Shown piece after piece: positions 8,764-17,812 of a stretch of 64,000 nt of DNA (positions are counted from its first letter, which is position 1; every line of letters starts with the position of its first letter). The notes beneath the pieces are model-generated. The model was not told where the DNA came from. It did not search any database and worked only from the letters and a program-made list of their open reading frames with translations. The stretch is taken from positions 1,045,501 to 1,109,500 of the forward strand of contig NZ_CP157875.1 in the NCBI RefSeq assembly GCF_040215105.1. The letters are read 5' to 3'. The stretch is from Aeromonas veronii. Its GTDB lineage: Bacteria; Pseudomonadota; Gammaproteobacteria; Enterobacterales; Aeromonadaceae. A program made the translations under genes and the position numbers.

Positions 8764-10119
8764 CTATTTCACGATCTCGTAGCAGGGAATGTACTGGCTG
8801 CCAGGCAGCTTCATCCGCTGCTGCTTGACGAAACTTTCCAGCAGCCTGTCCATCAGGTGCATCAGCTCCTTGTCCCCGTGGATCTTGAAGGGCCCCTTCT
8901 TCTCGATGGCGCGGATGCCGCCTTCCTTCACGTTGCCCGCGACTATGCCCGAGAAGGCGCGGCGCAGGTTCGCCGCCAGCAGCTGGGGTGGCTGGTTGCG
9001 GTGCAGATCCAGGCTCGCCATGCTGGCGTGATCCGGCTCGAACGGCAGCTGGAACTCGGGCTCTATCCGCAGGGACCAGTTGAAGGAGTAGGCATCCCCC
9101 ACCGACTTGCGGTACTCGCGGATCTTGGGCATGGCTTCTTTCATGACCCGCGCCACCTCGGGCGCATCGCCGATGATGATGCGATAGAGGCTGGTGGCCG
9201 TCTCGCCCAGGGTGGCCTTGACGAAATCGTCGATGGCGCGGAAGTAGTCGGCGCTCTCCTTGGGGCCGGTCAGCACGATGGGGATGGGTTGGCGCTCGTT
9301 GGCCGGGTGCATCATGATGCCGAGCAGATAGAGCAGCTCCTCGGCGGTACCGACGCCGCCCGGGAAGATGATGATGCCGTGGCCGAGGCGCACGAAGGCC
9401 TCCAGCCGTTTCTCGATGTCCGGCAGGATCACCAGCTCGTTGACGATGGGGTTCGGCGGCTCGGCGGCGATGATGGAGGGCTCGGTCAACCCGATGTAGC
9501 GGCCGTTGCGCACCCGCTGCTTGGCGTGGCCGACGGCGGCTCCCTTCATGGGGCCCTCCATGGCACCCGGGCCGCAGCCGGTGCAGATGTTGAGTTCCCG
9601 CAGCCCCAGTTCATTGCCCACCGCACGGGTGTACTGGTACTCCACCTCGTTGATGGAGTGACCCCCCCAGCAGACCACCATGTTGGGATCGGCCCCTGGC
9701 AGGATCGCCTTGGCATTGCGCAAGATGGCGAACACCACGTTGGAGATATGAGTGGAGCTGGTCATGTTGACCTGGCGGTTGGATTCCAGCTGGGTGGTGA
9801 CATAGAGGATGTCGCGCAGCACGGAGAAGAGATGTTCCTGGATGCCGCGGATGATTTCGCCATCGACGAAGGCATGCTCGGGGGCATTGAACAGCTCGAG
9901 TTTGACCCCACGCTCGCGTCGGATCACGTGGATATCGAAAGATTTGAAGCGCTCCAGTATCTCCTTGGAGCTGTCGGTGTGACTGCCCGAGTTGAGTACC
10001 GCCAGCGAGCAGTTGCGAAACAGTTGATAGATATCGCTGGAGGCGGTCTGCTTGAGGCGGTCCACCTCGAGTTGTGACAGCAAGTCCATGCTGCCGACCG
10101 GATTGATGTGGGTGATCAT
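8764..10119 (-). CDS. ppnN: Pyrimidine/purine nucleotide 5'-monophosphate nucleosidase PpnN
   Basis: 451 residues (454 in E. coli YgdH/PpnN), colinear over its whole length by eye. It cleaves nucleoside monophosphates to the base and ribose 5-phosphate, and in E. coli is stimulated by (p)ppGpp. The LOG-type nucleotide-binding core is seen as [30 protein letters not shown] and [18 protein letters not shown]. Start [18 protein letters not shown] matches the E. coli N-terminus. In E. coli sdaC and sdaB separate it from xni; here it is directly next to xni. Confidence 0.95.
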   Translation of the reverse strand: MITHINPVGSMDLLSQLEVDRLKQTASSDIYQLFRNCSLAVLNSGSHTDSSKEILERFKSFDIHVIRRERGVKLELFNAPEHAFVDGEIIRGIQEHLFSVLRDILYVTTQLESNRQVNMTSSTHISNVVFAILRNAKAILPGADPNMVVCWGGHSINEVEYQYTRAVGNELGLRELNICTGCGPGAMEGPMKGAAVGHAKQRVRNGRYIGLTEPSIIAAEPPNPIVNELVILPDIEKRLEAFVRLGHGIIIFPGGVGTAEELLYLLGIMMHPANERQPIPIVLTGPKESADYFRAIDDFVKATLGETATSLYRIIIGDAPEVARVMKEAMPKIREYRKSVGDAYSFNWSLRIEPEFQLPFEPDHASMASLDLHRNQPPQLLAANLRRAFSGIVAGNVKEGGIRAIEKKGPFKIHGDKELMHLMDRLLESFVKQQRMKLPGSQYIPCYEIVK

Positions 10120-10276
10120 AATTTCCCCTTCACTCGCTTGTTATCGTTGTGTTTTCCCTGGGGAGAGAACGGGATGCAACAGCATCCCTCATCTTCGATA
10201 GTAGAGGCAAGGAGGTGGGGAGGGGAATAGGGGGCGAGTGCGTTTGTGCGCTTTTTGACCGGCAGTCAGGCCGGAT

Positions 10277-11878
10277 TCAGGCCAGATTGACCTGATCCCG
10301 TCCCGAATGCTTGGAGCTGTAGAGTGCCTTGTCGGCCCGCTCGAACGCATCCGTCGCGTGATCACCCGGGCGGAACAGGGTGGCACCGATGGAGATGGTG
10401 ATCTCGACCCGGGTGTCCCTGAATCGGAACGGAATGTTCTTGACGGTCTGGCGCAGGTTCTCGAGGGGTTTGAAGTACTTGTCCGGATTGATGTTCGGCA
10501 GCAGCACCACGAACTCCTCCCCCCCGAAGCGGGCGATGAAGTCGGTGTCCCGCAAGGCCTTCTGCAGCGCCTTGGCGACCACTTTCAATGCCTTGTCACC
10601 GGCCATGTGGCCGTAGTTGTCATTGATGTTCTTGAAGTGATCGATGTCGATGATGGCCAGACACAAGGGGGTGCCGTAGCGCAGCCAGCGCTTGTATTCG
10701 AGCTCGATCCGCTCATCCAGCGCCGCCCGGTTGTGTACCTGGGTCAGGCTGTCCAGGAACAGCTTGTGCTTCTGGATGGTGAGCCGCTTCTTGTACTCGG
10801 CGGTCTCCTCCTTCATCAGCCGCAACTTGGCTTCCATGTTGGAGAGATGGGTCAGCAGGTGGCGCTCGCGCCCTGCCATGGCCTCTCTTTCCTGTTGCAG
10901 ACGGCGGATGGTATCCAGGTGCTCGCCAATGGCCCCCTTGAGGGCTGCCGGCGAGTCATGGATGGTCAGGGTCTGATCGATGGCCGTCAGCTCCCGTTCC
11001 AGGGCCTGCCCGCTCAGATGGGAGGCATTTTGCAGGGCCCGCCCTTCGTCCAGGGATTCGGTGAAGCCGAAATGGACCGAAGAGAGGCTTTCGTTCAGGG
11101 TGCTGAGGAACGTCTGGGAGGATTTGCGCTCCTCCCGGGTGCCCTCGATGATGAGCTCGATGATCTGCAGACAGATCTCCGCCAGCAACTGCGGCGTGAC
11201 GCCATTCAGCAACTGGCGGCGAATGTCTGCCAGGCTCTCGCCGACGGCGCCGGCGAAGTCGAGTTCGGTGATGAGTCGCTGCAACTCGTCGGCAATCTGG
11301 GCATGGGCCTTCACATCGAAGGGATCGGACGCCTCGGGGGAGGAGAGTTCGGTGGTCATCTCCTGGGTCGGGGCGAGCAGTGGCTGGCGAGGCAGCAGCT
11401 GGATCTTGATGGCCTGCTGGTAGAACTCCAGCAAGCGGATCACCTTCTTCTGATGATCGCCGATGCCATAACCCTTGGGGCTTGCCAAGAACTCCTTGAG
11501 GGAGCGACGGCTCTCTTCCGGGAACCCCTTGAGCTGCTTGAGCTGTTTGCTGCCGAGTTCGATGGCGGACAGGGTCAGCCCGATGGACTCCTCCAGCGCG
11601 TTGCTGTGTTGTTGCAGCAGCTTCTCGATGAGCGCCAGATCGCCATCGAGTGAAGAGAGGGGAGGGTTGCCATCCAGTTTCTGCTTGAGCTTGGCGAGGC
11701 GGTTGTCCAGTTCACGATCGTGGCCGTGGCAGGCTTGCATCAATTTGCCGATAAACTGGATGCCGCGGGTTCGTTCGGCATCGGAGAACGAGGCCATGCC
11801 ATCGAGCTCCTGCTGTTTCTGCTGGAGGGATTCCCTGAGTCTTGCCAGTTGTCCTGTTACGGCAGCGATATCATTCAT
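10277..11878 (-). CDS. Diguanylate cyclase (GGEEF) with long helical N-terminus
   Basis: 533 residues. The C-terminal GGDEF domain carries the active-site GGEEF (452-456) and a correctly placed inhibitory I-site RDTD (443-446, five residues upstream), so it should make cyclic di-GMP from GTP with product inhibition. The first 350 residues are charged and helical (coiled-coil-like, with many Leu/Glu/Gln), without membrane segments or a recognised sensor, so the enzyme is probably cytosolic. The next gene upstream encodes a membrane protein with a degenerate GGDEF-like domain, 82 bases away and on the same strand, suggesting joint expression. Confidence 0.88.
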   Translation of the reverse strand: MNDIAAVTGQLARLRESLQQKQQELDGMASFSDAERTRGIQFIGKLMQACHGHDRELDNRLAKLKQKLDGNPPLSSLDGDLALIEKLLQQHSNALEESIGLTLSAIELGSKQLKQLKGFPEESRRSLKEFLASPKGYGIGDHQKKVIRLLEFYQQAIKIQLLPRQPLLAPTQEMTTELSSPEASDPFDVKAHAQIADELQRLITELDFAGAVGESLADIRRQLLNGVTPQLLAEICLQIIELIIEGTREERKSSQTFLSTLNESLSSVHFGFTESLDEGRALQNASHLSGQALERELTAIDQTLTIHDSPAALKGAIGEHLDTIRRLQQEREAMAGRERHLLTHLSNMEAKLRLMKEETAEYKKRLTIQKHKLFLDSLTQVHNRAALDERIELEYKRWLRYGTPLCLAIIDIDHFKNINDNYGHMAGDKALKVVAKALQKALRDTDFIARFGGEEFVVLLPNINPDKYFKPLENLRQTVKNIPFRFRDTRVEITISIGATLFRPGDHATDAFERADKALYSSKHSGRDQVNLA

Positions 11879-11960
11879 TGTTCAGGTCGCCCTGTTGTCA
11901 TTATCGTTTTGTGTCGTCCAGCAACAGTAAGCCAATGAAAGACCCCGTTGAGTACCTTTT

Positions 11961-14231
11961 TTACGGATTATCCAGCACTTTCGTCCGTGTGAGTGCTTGC
12001 CAGTTAACCCATTGCTTTTCATGAGAAGAATTTACTTTTACCAGTCCCTTGTCAATCGCCATCAAGCCGCATTGCCACACATCACCATTAAAGAATGCGG
12101 CCTGCTGACAATCGATGGCAGCCAGCTCCAACCAGGCGTTTTGCTGGTGTTTTTCACTGAGTTGCATGGCTCCGGACAGTGCCAGATAGCAGAGGTCGAA
12201 CAGGCCGTGATGATCGAGGGCCGTCGCCGCCTTGGGGAGGAAGGGGTGGCTGACAATGCCAAGGCTGATGTGCCTGTCCAGTTCGTAGTCGCAGGGGAAG
12301 GCGGCGAGGCTTGCCAGCAGCTCTTGGGCCAGCTGGTGCAAATGGGCTACGTGGCGCTGTGGCACCACATAGAGCAGATGCCCCTCGCGCAGGTCGTAGA
12401 TCCGACCGTCCCGGGGCGTCAGCTTGTTGACGTAGTCGCCGAAGGCCTGCTCTATCTCCCGGCTGACCTGATAGCCGTGCTGTTCCAGAGCGCTGACCAA
12501 GAAAGGTACCCGGAACAGCAGATAATGCAGCTTGTCATCAAATTCGCTGTCGGTACGTTCACTTAAATACCAACGCTCGGATTTTTGCTGGCGCTTGGCC
12601 ATCTCCCGCGGCCAGCGACTCATCAGCCGTTGCCAGTTGGCAAGACCGCTGCGTGGTTCGATCAGAAGCGCCTCCCCCAGTTGCTTGGCCCTCAGGCGGG
12701 CGACCCGAAGCTTGAGCCAGAGGGTGAAGAACAGATAGATGAAGAGCGCCAGCAGCAGGCCGGTGCTGACACTGGACCAGAGGTAGCGCTCCTGCTGATG
12801 TTCGCTGGCATCGAGCTTGTTTTCCAGCTCCTTGACCTGCTGGGCCCGCTCCACCTGGGCATAGTTGTCACGCACCGCCTCCTGCTCCAAGTCCAGTTGC
12901 TGCTGACGCACCAGTTCACTGCGCTGGTGGTACTGCTTGTAGCTGCCCAGTGCCTGCTTGAGGTAGCCCTTCTGCTCATAGGCGATGGCCAGCAGGCGGA
13001 AAATATTCAGCTGGCGGCGGATGTCGCCGGTGCGATTGGCGAGGCTCAGGGCATTCTCCAACTGCAGGATGGCGATGGCCGCCTCCTTTTGCTTGAGGTG
13101 CAGTTCACCGAGCAGCAGCAGGGTATCGATGAGGGATGACTTGTCATCTCCCAGCTCGTGGGATTGGCGGGCGGCGTTGAGATAGTTGCGGGCCAGCGTC
13201 AGGTTGCCGGTCTGCAGATAGGTCTTGCCTATCTCGAACTTGAGGTGGGCGATACGGGTACGATCGCTGCCCTCGTCCAGCAGATCCAGCGCATTGAAGA
13301 AGTAGACCAGCGCCATGTTCATCTCGCCCTGTTCCCGGTTGAGGCTGGCCAGTACGATCAGCGCATCGCTCAGCAGGGATGGGTTGCCGAGGGCGTGGAA
13401 GTAGTTGGCGGCCTCGTTGGCGTACTGCAGCGCCTTCTGGGGCTCCTGCTCTTCCTGGTAGAGCTTGACCATCTGGTTCGACAGCAGGCCGAGGAAGAGG
13501 GGATCCTGCACGCCCCTGGCCTGTTGCTGGGCATCGATGTATTCACCGAGGGCGAGCTGGGGCTGCTTGAGGGCATGGTAGAGATCGCCGCCGACGGCGC
13601 TGACCCAGGCCTGGGAGAGGGGGTTGCGTGCCTGTTCGGCCCAGATCCTGGCATCGGCCAACTGCTGCTTGGCGATGTCGAACCTTTGCCCCTCGATGCT
13701 GGCGTTGATGTGCAGCAGGCGGCTGTAGACCTGAAGCTGGCTCTCTTTGAGGCTGGGGTTGGTCAGCAGCTTGTCCAGGTCATCGAGCAGGATGGCGCTG
13801 GCGTTGTGGGAACCCTGCAGCATGTTCTGGCTGCGGATCTTGAGGTAGAGGCCATGGGCCTCCAGCTCGAATTGCTGCTCTTTCTTGGCGAGGGCGATGC
13901 CTCGATCGAGGGACGCCTGGGCCTCTTTGTATTCTCCCAGCTGATCGAGACACTCTCCTTTCAGCAGGTGGGCACCGGTTGCCTGGGTGGCGGTGCCGTA
14001 ATTCAGCATGGGCTCGCGATAGCCATATTCCTGACGATTGCTGATGATCTGCTTGGGATTATTGGCGGTGCGCTCGAGGAAGGAGGAGGCCAACTGAACG
14101 CATCTGGCGGGATCGGTCAGCACCAGGGTCTGGGCCTGCTGCAGATCGATCGACAATTGCTCCTTGGCCAGATCCAGATCCGGAGCCGACAGGGAGGTCA
14201 TCATCATTGCCAGAAAAAACAGTTGATTCAT
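11961..14231 (-). CDS. TPR membrane protein with degenerate GGDEF-like C-terminus
   Basis: 756 residues. A hydrophobic N-terminal signal (MNQLFFLAMMMTSLS) precedes about 400 residues of tetratricopeptide-type helices, for example repeated A..Y..A patterns and KGYLKQALGSYKQY. A charged helix follows, then one membrane segment (SVSTGLLLALFIYLFFTLW) and a cytoplasmic end. That end has GGDEF-fold landmarks: RSGLANWQRLM for the D-x-L-T-G-L-x-N motif, IYDLREGHLLYVVP at the active-site strand, and HISLGIVSHP; but the GG[DE]EF signature is absent. Catalysis is unlikely; a sensory or binding role is inferred. ATG 14231 is used; the frame continues upstream to 14294 without support. The ribosome site is weak. 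Confidence 0.75.
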   Translation of the reverse strand: MNQLFFLAMMMTSLSAPDLDLAKEQLSIDLQQAQTLVLTDPARCVQLASSFLERTANNPKQIISNRQEYGYREPMLNYGTATQATGAHLLKGECLDQLGEYKEAQASLDRGIALAKKEQQFELEAHGLYLKIRSQNMLQGSHNASAILLDDLDKLLTNPSLKESQLQVYSRLLHINASIEGQRFDIAKQQLADARIWAEQARNPLSQAWVSAVGGDLYHALKQPQLALGEYIDAQQQARGVQDPLFLGLLSNQMVKLYQEEQEPQKALQYANEAANYFHALGNPSLLSDALIVLASLNREQGEMNMALVYFFNALDLLDEGSDRTRIAHLKFEIGKTYLQTGNLTLARNYLNAARQSHELGDDKSSLIDTLLLLGELHLKQKEAAIAILQLENALSLANRTGDIRRQLNIFRLLAIAYEQKGYLKQALGSYKQYHQRSELVRQQQLDLEQEAVRDNYAQVERAQQVKELENKLDASEHQQERYLWSSVSTGLLLALFIYLFFTLWLKLRVARLRAKQLGEALLIEPRSGLANWQRLMSRWPREMAKRQQKSERWYLSERTDSEFDDKLHYLLFRVPFLVSALEQHGYQVSREIEQAFGDYVNKLTPRDGRIYDLREGHLLYVVPQRHVAHLHQLAQELLASLAAFPCDYELDRHISLGIVSHPFLPKAATALDHHGLFDLCYLALSGAMQLSEKHQQNAWLELAAIDCQQAAFFNGDVWQCGLMAIDKGLVKVNSSHEKQWVNWQALTRTKVLDNP

Positions 14232-14346
14232 TGGATTAAGAGCGGCACAGGGGTGCAGGCATGTTATCCAAGCCGACCCCTGTGCGTCCACCATTTACTG
14301 AGGGACGAAAGGCATCAGAAACCCCTTCCATGAATGCATCCGGCGC

Positions 14347-15198
14347 TCATTGGCGGATGAGCCGCAGGTTGGCGGGAACCGCCTCCCAGTCGCTGCGGAA
14401 GGGGTTGATGTCGAGCCCGCCACGGCGGGTGTAACGGGCATAGACGGTCAACTGATCCGGGCGGCAAAAGTGCTTGAGATCCATGAAGATGCGCTCGATG
14501 CACTGCTCGTGGAATTCATTGTGCTGGCGAAACGAGATGAGGTAGCGCAGCAGCTTCTCCCGATCAAGGCGCGGGCCGTGGTAGCGGATCACCAGCGAGC
14601 CCCAGTCCGGCTGGCTGGTGACCAGGCAGTTGGACTTGAGCAGGTGGCTGTGCAGCGTCTCTTCGACGATCTCGCTGCCTGCGGCCCCTTGCAGCAGGGT
14701 CTCGTCGAACTCGTAGTGGTCGATCGTTATATCCTGCTCATCGATGCACTCACCGGGCAGGCTGGCTATCTGATGAGGCGCCTGGTCCAGGGGGAAGAGG
14801 GTGACCTGAACCGGCGCACCGGCGCAGGCGCTCAGATCCCGGGTCAGCATCGCCTGCACCGCGTCCATGGAGTCGCAGCGGGTCTGGTTGAAAGAGTTGA
14901 GGTAGAGCTTGAACGATTTGGACTCGATAAGATTCGGGCTTTGGGCCGGGACTGAGACCTCGCCGAGGGCCACCACGGGCTTGCCCCTGGCATTGAGCCA
15001 GGAGAGCTCATACAGGGTCCAGACGTCGCAGCCCTCGAAGGGCAAGTCCGCCTCACCCAAGCCAAGGTCGTCACGGTTCAGGCTGCGGGGCACGGGTTGC
15101 AGCAGGCTCGGGGTGTACTGGCTGATGTAGGCCGCCTGCTGGCCCAGGCTCAGGCCCTGCAGCGCGCTGGCGCCTGCGTATCTCTCTTGTTTGCTCAT
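14347..15198 (-). CDS. queF: NADPH-dependent 7-cyano-7-deazaguanine reductase QueF
   Basis: 283 residues (282 in E. coli), the long bimodular QueF type. It reduces preQ0 to preQ1 in queuosine biosynthesis. Visible are the QueF motif [16 protein letters not shown], the cysteine in [15 protein letters not shown] that forms the thioimide with substrate, and the E/H residues around NEFHEQC. ATG 15198 is used because the protein then begins as in relatives ([16 protein letters not shown]). It is divergent from syd, as neighbours in E. coli. Confidence 0.95.
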   Translation of the reverse strand: MSKQERYAGASALQGLSLGQQAAYISQYTPSLLQPVPRSLNRDDLGLGEADLPFEGCDVWTLYELSWLNARGKPVVALGEVSVPAQSPNLIESKSFKLYLNSFNQTRCDSMDAVQAMLTRDLSACAGAPVQVTLFPLDQAPHQIASLPGECIDEQDITIDHYEFDETLLQGAAGSEIVEETLHSHLLKSNCLVTSQPDWGSLVIRYHGPRLDREKLLRYLISFRQHNEFHEQCIERIFMDLKHFCRPDQLTVYARYTRRGGLDINPFRSDWEAVPANLRLIRQ

Positions 15199-15288
15199 GC
15201 TTGTCTGCCCAGGAGTTTGATGGTGCAATAGCCGGATTTTTCGGTCATTCAGCGCGGCTATTTGGGGTCGTTATTGTGGGGGATTTCG

Positions 15289-15837
15289 ATGTCGGATCAA
15301 GTCTTGTCTGCCCTTGGGCAGTTTTTTTTACGCTGGCAACGCGATGGTGAGGCGAGACGAGGGTTGCCTCTGTGTGACTGGGAGGCGGATTGGCGCTCCC
15401 CTTGCGAACTGGACGGCCCCAAGGAGGGCAAGGTCGCCTGGCGCCCGCAGCAGCGTCCTGAGCCGGCGGACTTCGACGCCATGAACGAGGCGCTGGAATT
15501 GACCCTGCATCCCGCCGCCATCGCCCTGTTCGGTCACTGGTTCAGCCGCCCTCTTCCTTGCCTCTACAAGGGGCTGCGCATCGAGCTCATCCTGCCCTGG
15601 AACGAAGCGGATCTGGATCTGCTCAAGGAAAACCTCATCGGCCACCTGCTGATGCTGCGTAAATTGAAGCGCTCGCCGTCGCTTTTTATCGCCACGACCC
15701 GCAACGAGATGACTCTGGTGTCGCTTGACAACGAAACCGGTCAGGTGTGGCTGGAGTGGCTGGATTCCGGCCGCCGCCTGACCCTGGCCCCCTCGCTGCC
15801 CGCCTTCCTGGCGCGGCTGGAAACCCTGCCCCAGTGA
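15289..15837 (+). CDS. syd: SecY-interacting protein Syd
   Basis: 182 residues (181 in E. coli). Syd is a cytosolic protein that binds the SecY translocon subunit and can disrupt abnormal SecYEG. The ENLIGHLLMLRKLKRSPSLF segment and the overall length match Syd. The start at ATG 15289 is preceded by GTGGGGGAT; an upstream in-frame start at 15262 lacks a ribosome site. The Syd-queF pairing is conserved. Confidence 0.92.
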   Translation: MSDQVLSALGQFFLRWQRDGEARRGLPLCDWEADWRSPCELDGPKEGKVAWRPQQRPEPADFDAMNEALELTLHPAAIALFGHWFSRPLPCLYKGLRIELILPWNEADLDLLKENLIGHLLMLRKLKRSPSLFIATTRNEMTLVSLDNETGQVWLEWLDSGRRLTLAPSLPAFLARLETLPQ

Positions 15838-15912
15838 GCGGTCACTGACCAGGAGACCCTCGCCATCCGGCAAGGGCCTCCTGTCTTGACGCGGCGGATT
15901 AGCGAACGTGGG

Positions 15913-16698
15913 TCAATCCTTGAAATCCCAGGAGAGATTGGAGACGAGGCGGCACCCATCGCACTTGAAGTCGAAGATCTCGTGCAGGGGGGCGGCGAGT
16001 GTCCAGTCGCCACCGCAGCCAGGGCAGGGGCGACGACGCTCCTCCTCGGCACTCAGACCGCCGACCCGATAGAGGTAGTAGTAGGTCGGGATGCCGGAGA
16101 GGGCTTCCAGCCGTCTGACCAGATCGCTGCCACGGCGGTGCAGTCGGCTTCCCACCTCGCCAATCTCGTGCAGGGCGGCGTGTTCGGCGATGGAGCCATT
16201 CATCTGCAACTGGTCGCAGGCCTCCCAGTCTTCCTGCCACTTGATGATCTGCTTGTGATCGCCGTTGGCGATGGCGGGCAGACGATAAAGTGGGATGGGG
16301 GCGAAGTGGTCACCGCAGCGCAGGGGCGAGCAACTGTGCAGGAAACTGGTATAGAGCAGCATCCAGCTGGGCCGCTCACCATCCTGGCCACAGGGGTCCG
16401 TGCTGTCTGAGAGCAAGTCCATGCCCTGCAACTGTACCTTGGGGGCCAGCAGCCCGGCCTGGTGCAGGCCCTGTTCGGCCAGGGCGACCTGTTCGCTCTG
16501 GTTGTCAGGGTGCAGGCTGTCCTGCTCCGGGCAGACCACCCGGCTGATGAAGCAGCCCTCCTGCATGCTGGTGGGAAACTCCCGCCCCAGGATCTGGCCC
16601 TGGTAGCGCAACATGTCGAGATAATTGACGATGGCGGCTTCGGCCTCACCGAGGGAGGTGTCGCGATAGCATTCGAAATGCAGTTCGAGGATGTACAT
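15913..16698 (-). CDS. Zn-ribbon protein of the DUF2310 family
   Basis: 261 residues. The C-terminus holds two CxxC pairs (PCPGCGGDW and FKCDGCRLV) that should bind one zinc ion, the mark of this family, which has been suggested to bind nucleic acid. The N-terminal 200 residues are unassigned. It converges with syd, with an imperfect hairpin between them at about 15849-15884. The next gene on the same strand begins 8 bases upstream, so the two are likely co-transcribed. Confidence 0.75.
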   Translation of the reverse strand: MYILELHFECYRDTSLGEAEAAIVNYLDMLRYQGQILGREFPTSMQEGCFISRVVCPEQDSLHPDNQSEQVALAEQGLHQAGLLAPKVQLQGMDLLSDSTDPCGQDGERPSWMLLYTSFLHSCSPLRCGDHFAPIPLYRLPAIANGDHKQIIKWQEDWEACDQLQMNGSIAEHAALHEIGEVGSRLHRRGSDLVRRLEALSGIPTYYYLYRVGGLSAEEERRRPCPGCGGDWTLAAPLHEIFDFKCDGCRLVSNLSWDFKD

Positions 16699-16705
16699 GG
16701 CAGCC

Positions 16706-16996
16706 TTATTCAGCGCGCTGCAACAGCAGGGCGGTCAGGCGATCGACTTTTTGTTCGAGGCGGTTGAGCTGATCGCTCAGGGCTTGCAGGTTGATCCCAT
16801 CGGGTTGGGGCTGCGCCGCCGCGGGCTCGGCGGCCGGTTCGACCGTCTGCGGCTGCTGCTTCCACTGGCTCAACACCTTGAGCAGCTCGGCCATGGGCAC
16901 GGGCTGGCTGAGGCGCGCCTTGACCATGGCGGTGGAGGGGGTGATCCCCTTGGCGTTCAGCTCGTTGGCAATGCGGATGATCTCTTGGGCTGACAT
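16706..16996 (-). CDS. Small protein with KfrA-like DNA-binding N-terminus
   Basis: 96 residues. The first 50 (MSAQEIIRIANELNAKGITP, then STAMVKARLSQPVPMAELLKVL) look like the winged-helix start of KfrA-type DNA-binding proteins. An Ala/Pro/Gln-rich linker follows, then a short coiled coil (LNRLEQKVDRLTALLL) that probably oligomerises. Function is unknown. It stops 7 bases before the DUF2310 gene, suggesting one operon. Confidence 0.65.
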   Translation of the reverse strand: MSAQEIIRIANELNAKGITPSTAMVKARLSQPVPMAELLKVLSQWKQQPQTVEPAAEPAAAQPQPDGINLQALSDQLNRLEQKVDRLTALLLQRAE

Positions 16997-17066
16997 CTGG
17001 TTTTCTCACTGCGACCTGACGGGGGTCGTCTTGCTGCGGGATTAAAGAGGAGAGAGCTTAAACAAA

Positions 17067-17089
17067 GCCTGCCCATCAGGAAAGCAGGC
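17067..17089 (-). terminator. Terminator after the DUF2789 gene
   Basis: GCCTGC, an 11-base loop and GCAGGC, followed on the minus strand by TTTGTTT, 15 bases after the stop codon. Confidence 0.6.
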
Positions 17090-17103
17090 GCGATGGGGCT
17101 GCG

Positions 17104-17340
17104 TTAATTTGGCTGGCGCAGCATCACATCCAGTTGGTCGATGGCTTCCGACCAGTCCGAATCATGCCAGAGGGCATCGCGCAGGAAACCGGCCTGGGCC
17201 GGGTTCCAGAAGCTGGCCTCGGGCAGCAGGGTCTGGTTGTCCAGGCTGTGCTCGCGGATGAAGCGGTGCAGGCTCATCTCGTCATTGGCAAGGCCGAGCT
17301 GGGCGAAGAGGGCGGCCATGTCGTGGGTCAGCAGTTCCAT
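17104..17340 (-). CDS. DUF2789 family protein
   Basis: 78 residues, all consistent with DUF2789: THDMAALFAQLGL at the start, PEASFWNPAQAGFLRDAL in the middle and DWSEAIDQLDVMLR at the end. Small, acidic, helical, cytosolic; role unknown. GGAGAGACG just upstream of the ATG is a clear ribosome site. Confidence 0.8.
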   Translation of the reverse strand: MELLTHDMAALFAQLGLANDEMSLHRFIREHSLDNQTLLPEASFWNPAQAGFLRDALWHDSDWSEAIDQLDVMLRQPN

Positions 17341-17420
17341 TTCGTCTCTCCTTGGCGGGATTTTCGAAATTATAGCCAGACTGGCACGCCCCGTGGGCAG
17401 GCGCCGCCCTGCATTGGGAG

Positions 17421-17717
17421 TCAGGACGGTATGCGATGGGGCGGCAGTTCGACCCCGACCACGTGCAGCCCCTGCATGCAGAGCTGGCCCTGATAGTGGC
17501 TCTCGCCATCGCTTGAGAACTCGAACTGGTAATAGGTGAGCAGACGCAGCGGCTTGTGCCCCAGCGCCCTGTGGCTGCGGGCCAGAGAGAGCAACTGCAG
17601 ATCGTGGTGCTGGCAGTAGCGTCTCATGTATTGCCAGGCAATTTCTGCCTGACGGCGCTGTTGCCAGAAGGCGCCACCGGCAAGCAGCAGGAGCAGGATT
17701 CCGAGCATTTCTCCCAT
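17421..17717 (-). CDS. DUF3301 family membrane-anchored protein
   Basis: 98 residues. One N-terminal membrane helix (GEMLGILLLLLAGGAFW), then a basic stretch (QQRRQAEIAWQYMRRYCQHH) and the DUF3301 pattern with HDLQLLSLARSHRAL and a YQFEFSSDGE strand. Start 17717 has AAGGA seven bases upstream; 17744 would add nine residues. Function unknown. Confidence 0.75.
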   Translation of the reverse strand: MGEMLGILLLLLAGGAFWQQRRQAEIAWQYMRRYCQHHDLQLLSLARSHRALGHKPLRLLTYYQFEFSSDGESHYQGQLCMQGLHVVGVELPPHRIPS

Positions 17718-17812
17718 CAGCGGGTTCCTTGTGCTGAACATCATCTGTGATGGCCGATCGCCCAGGCGACCCGTTGGGGGCGCCTGGCGATCATGCCGGT
17801 AAACTCGCGGCC

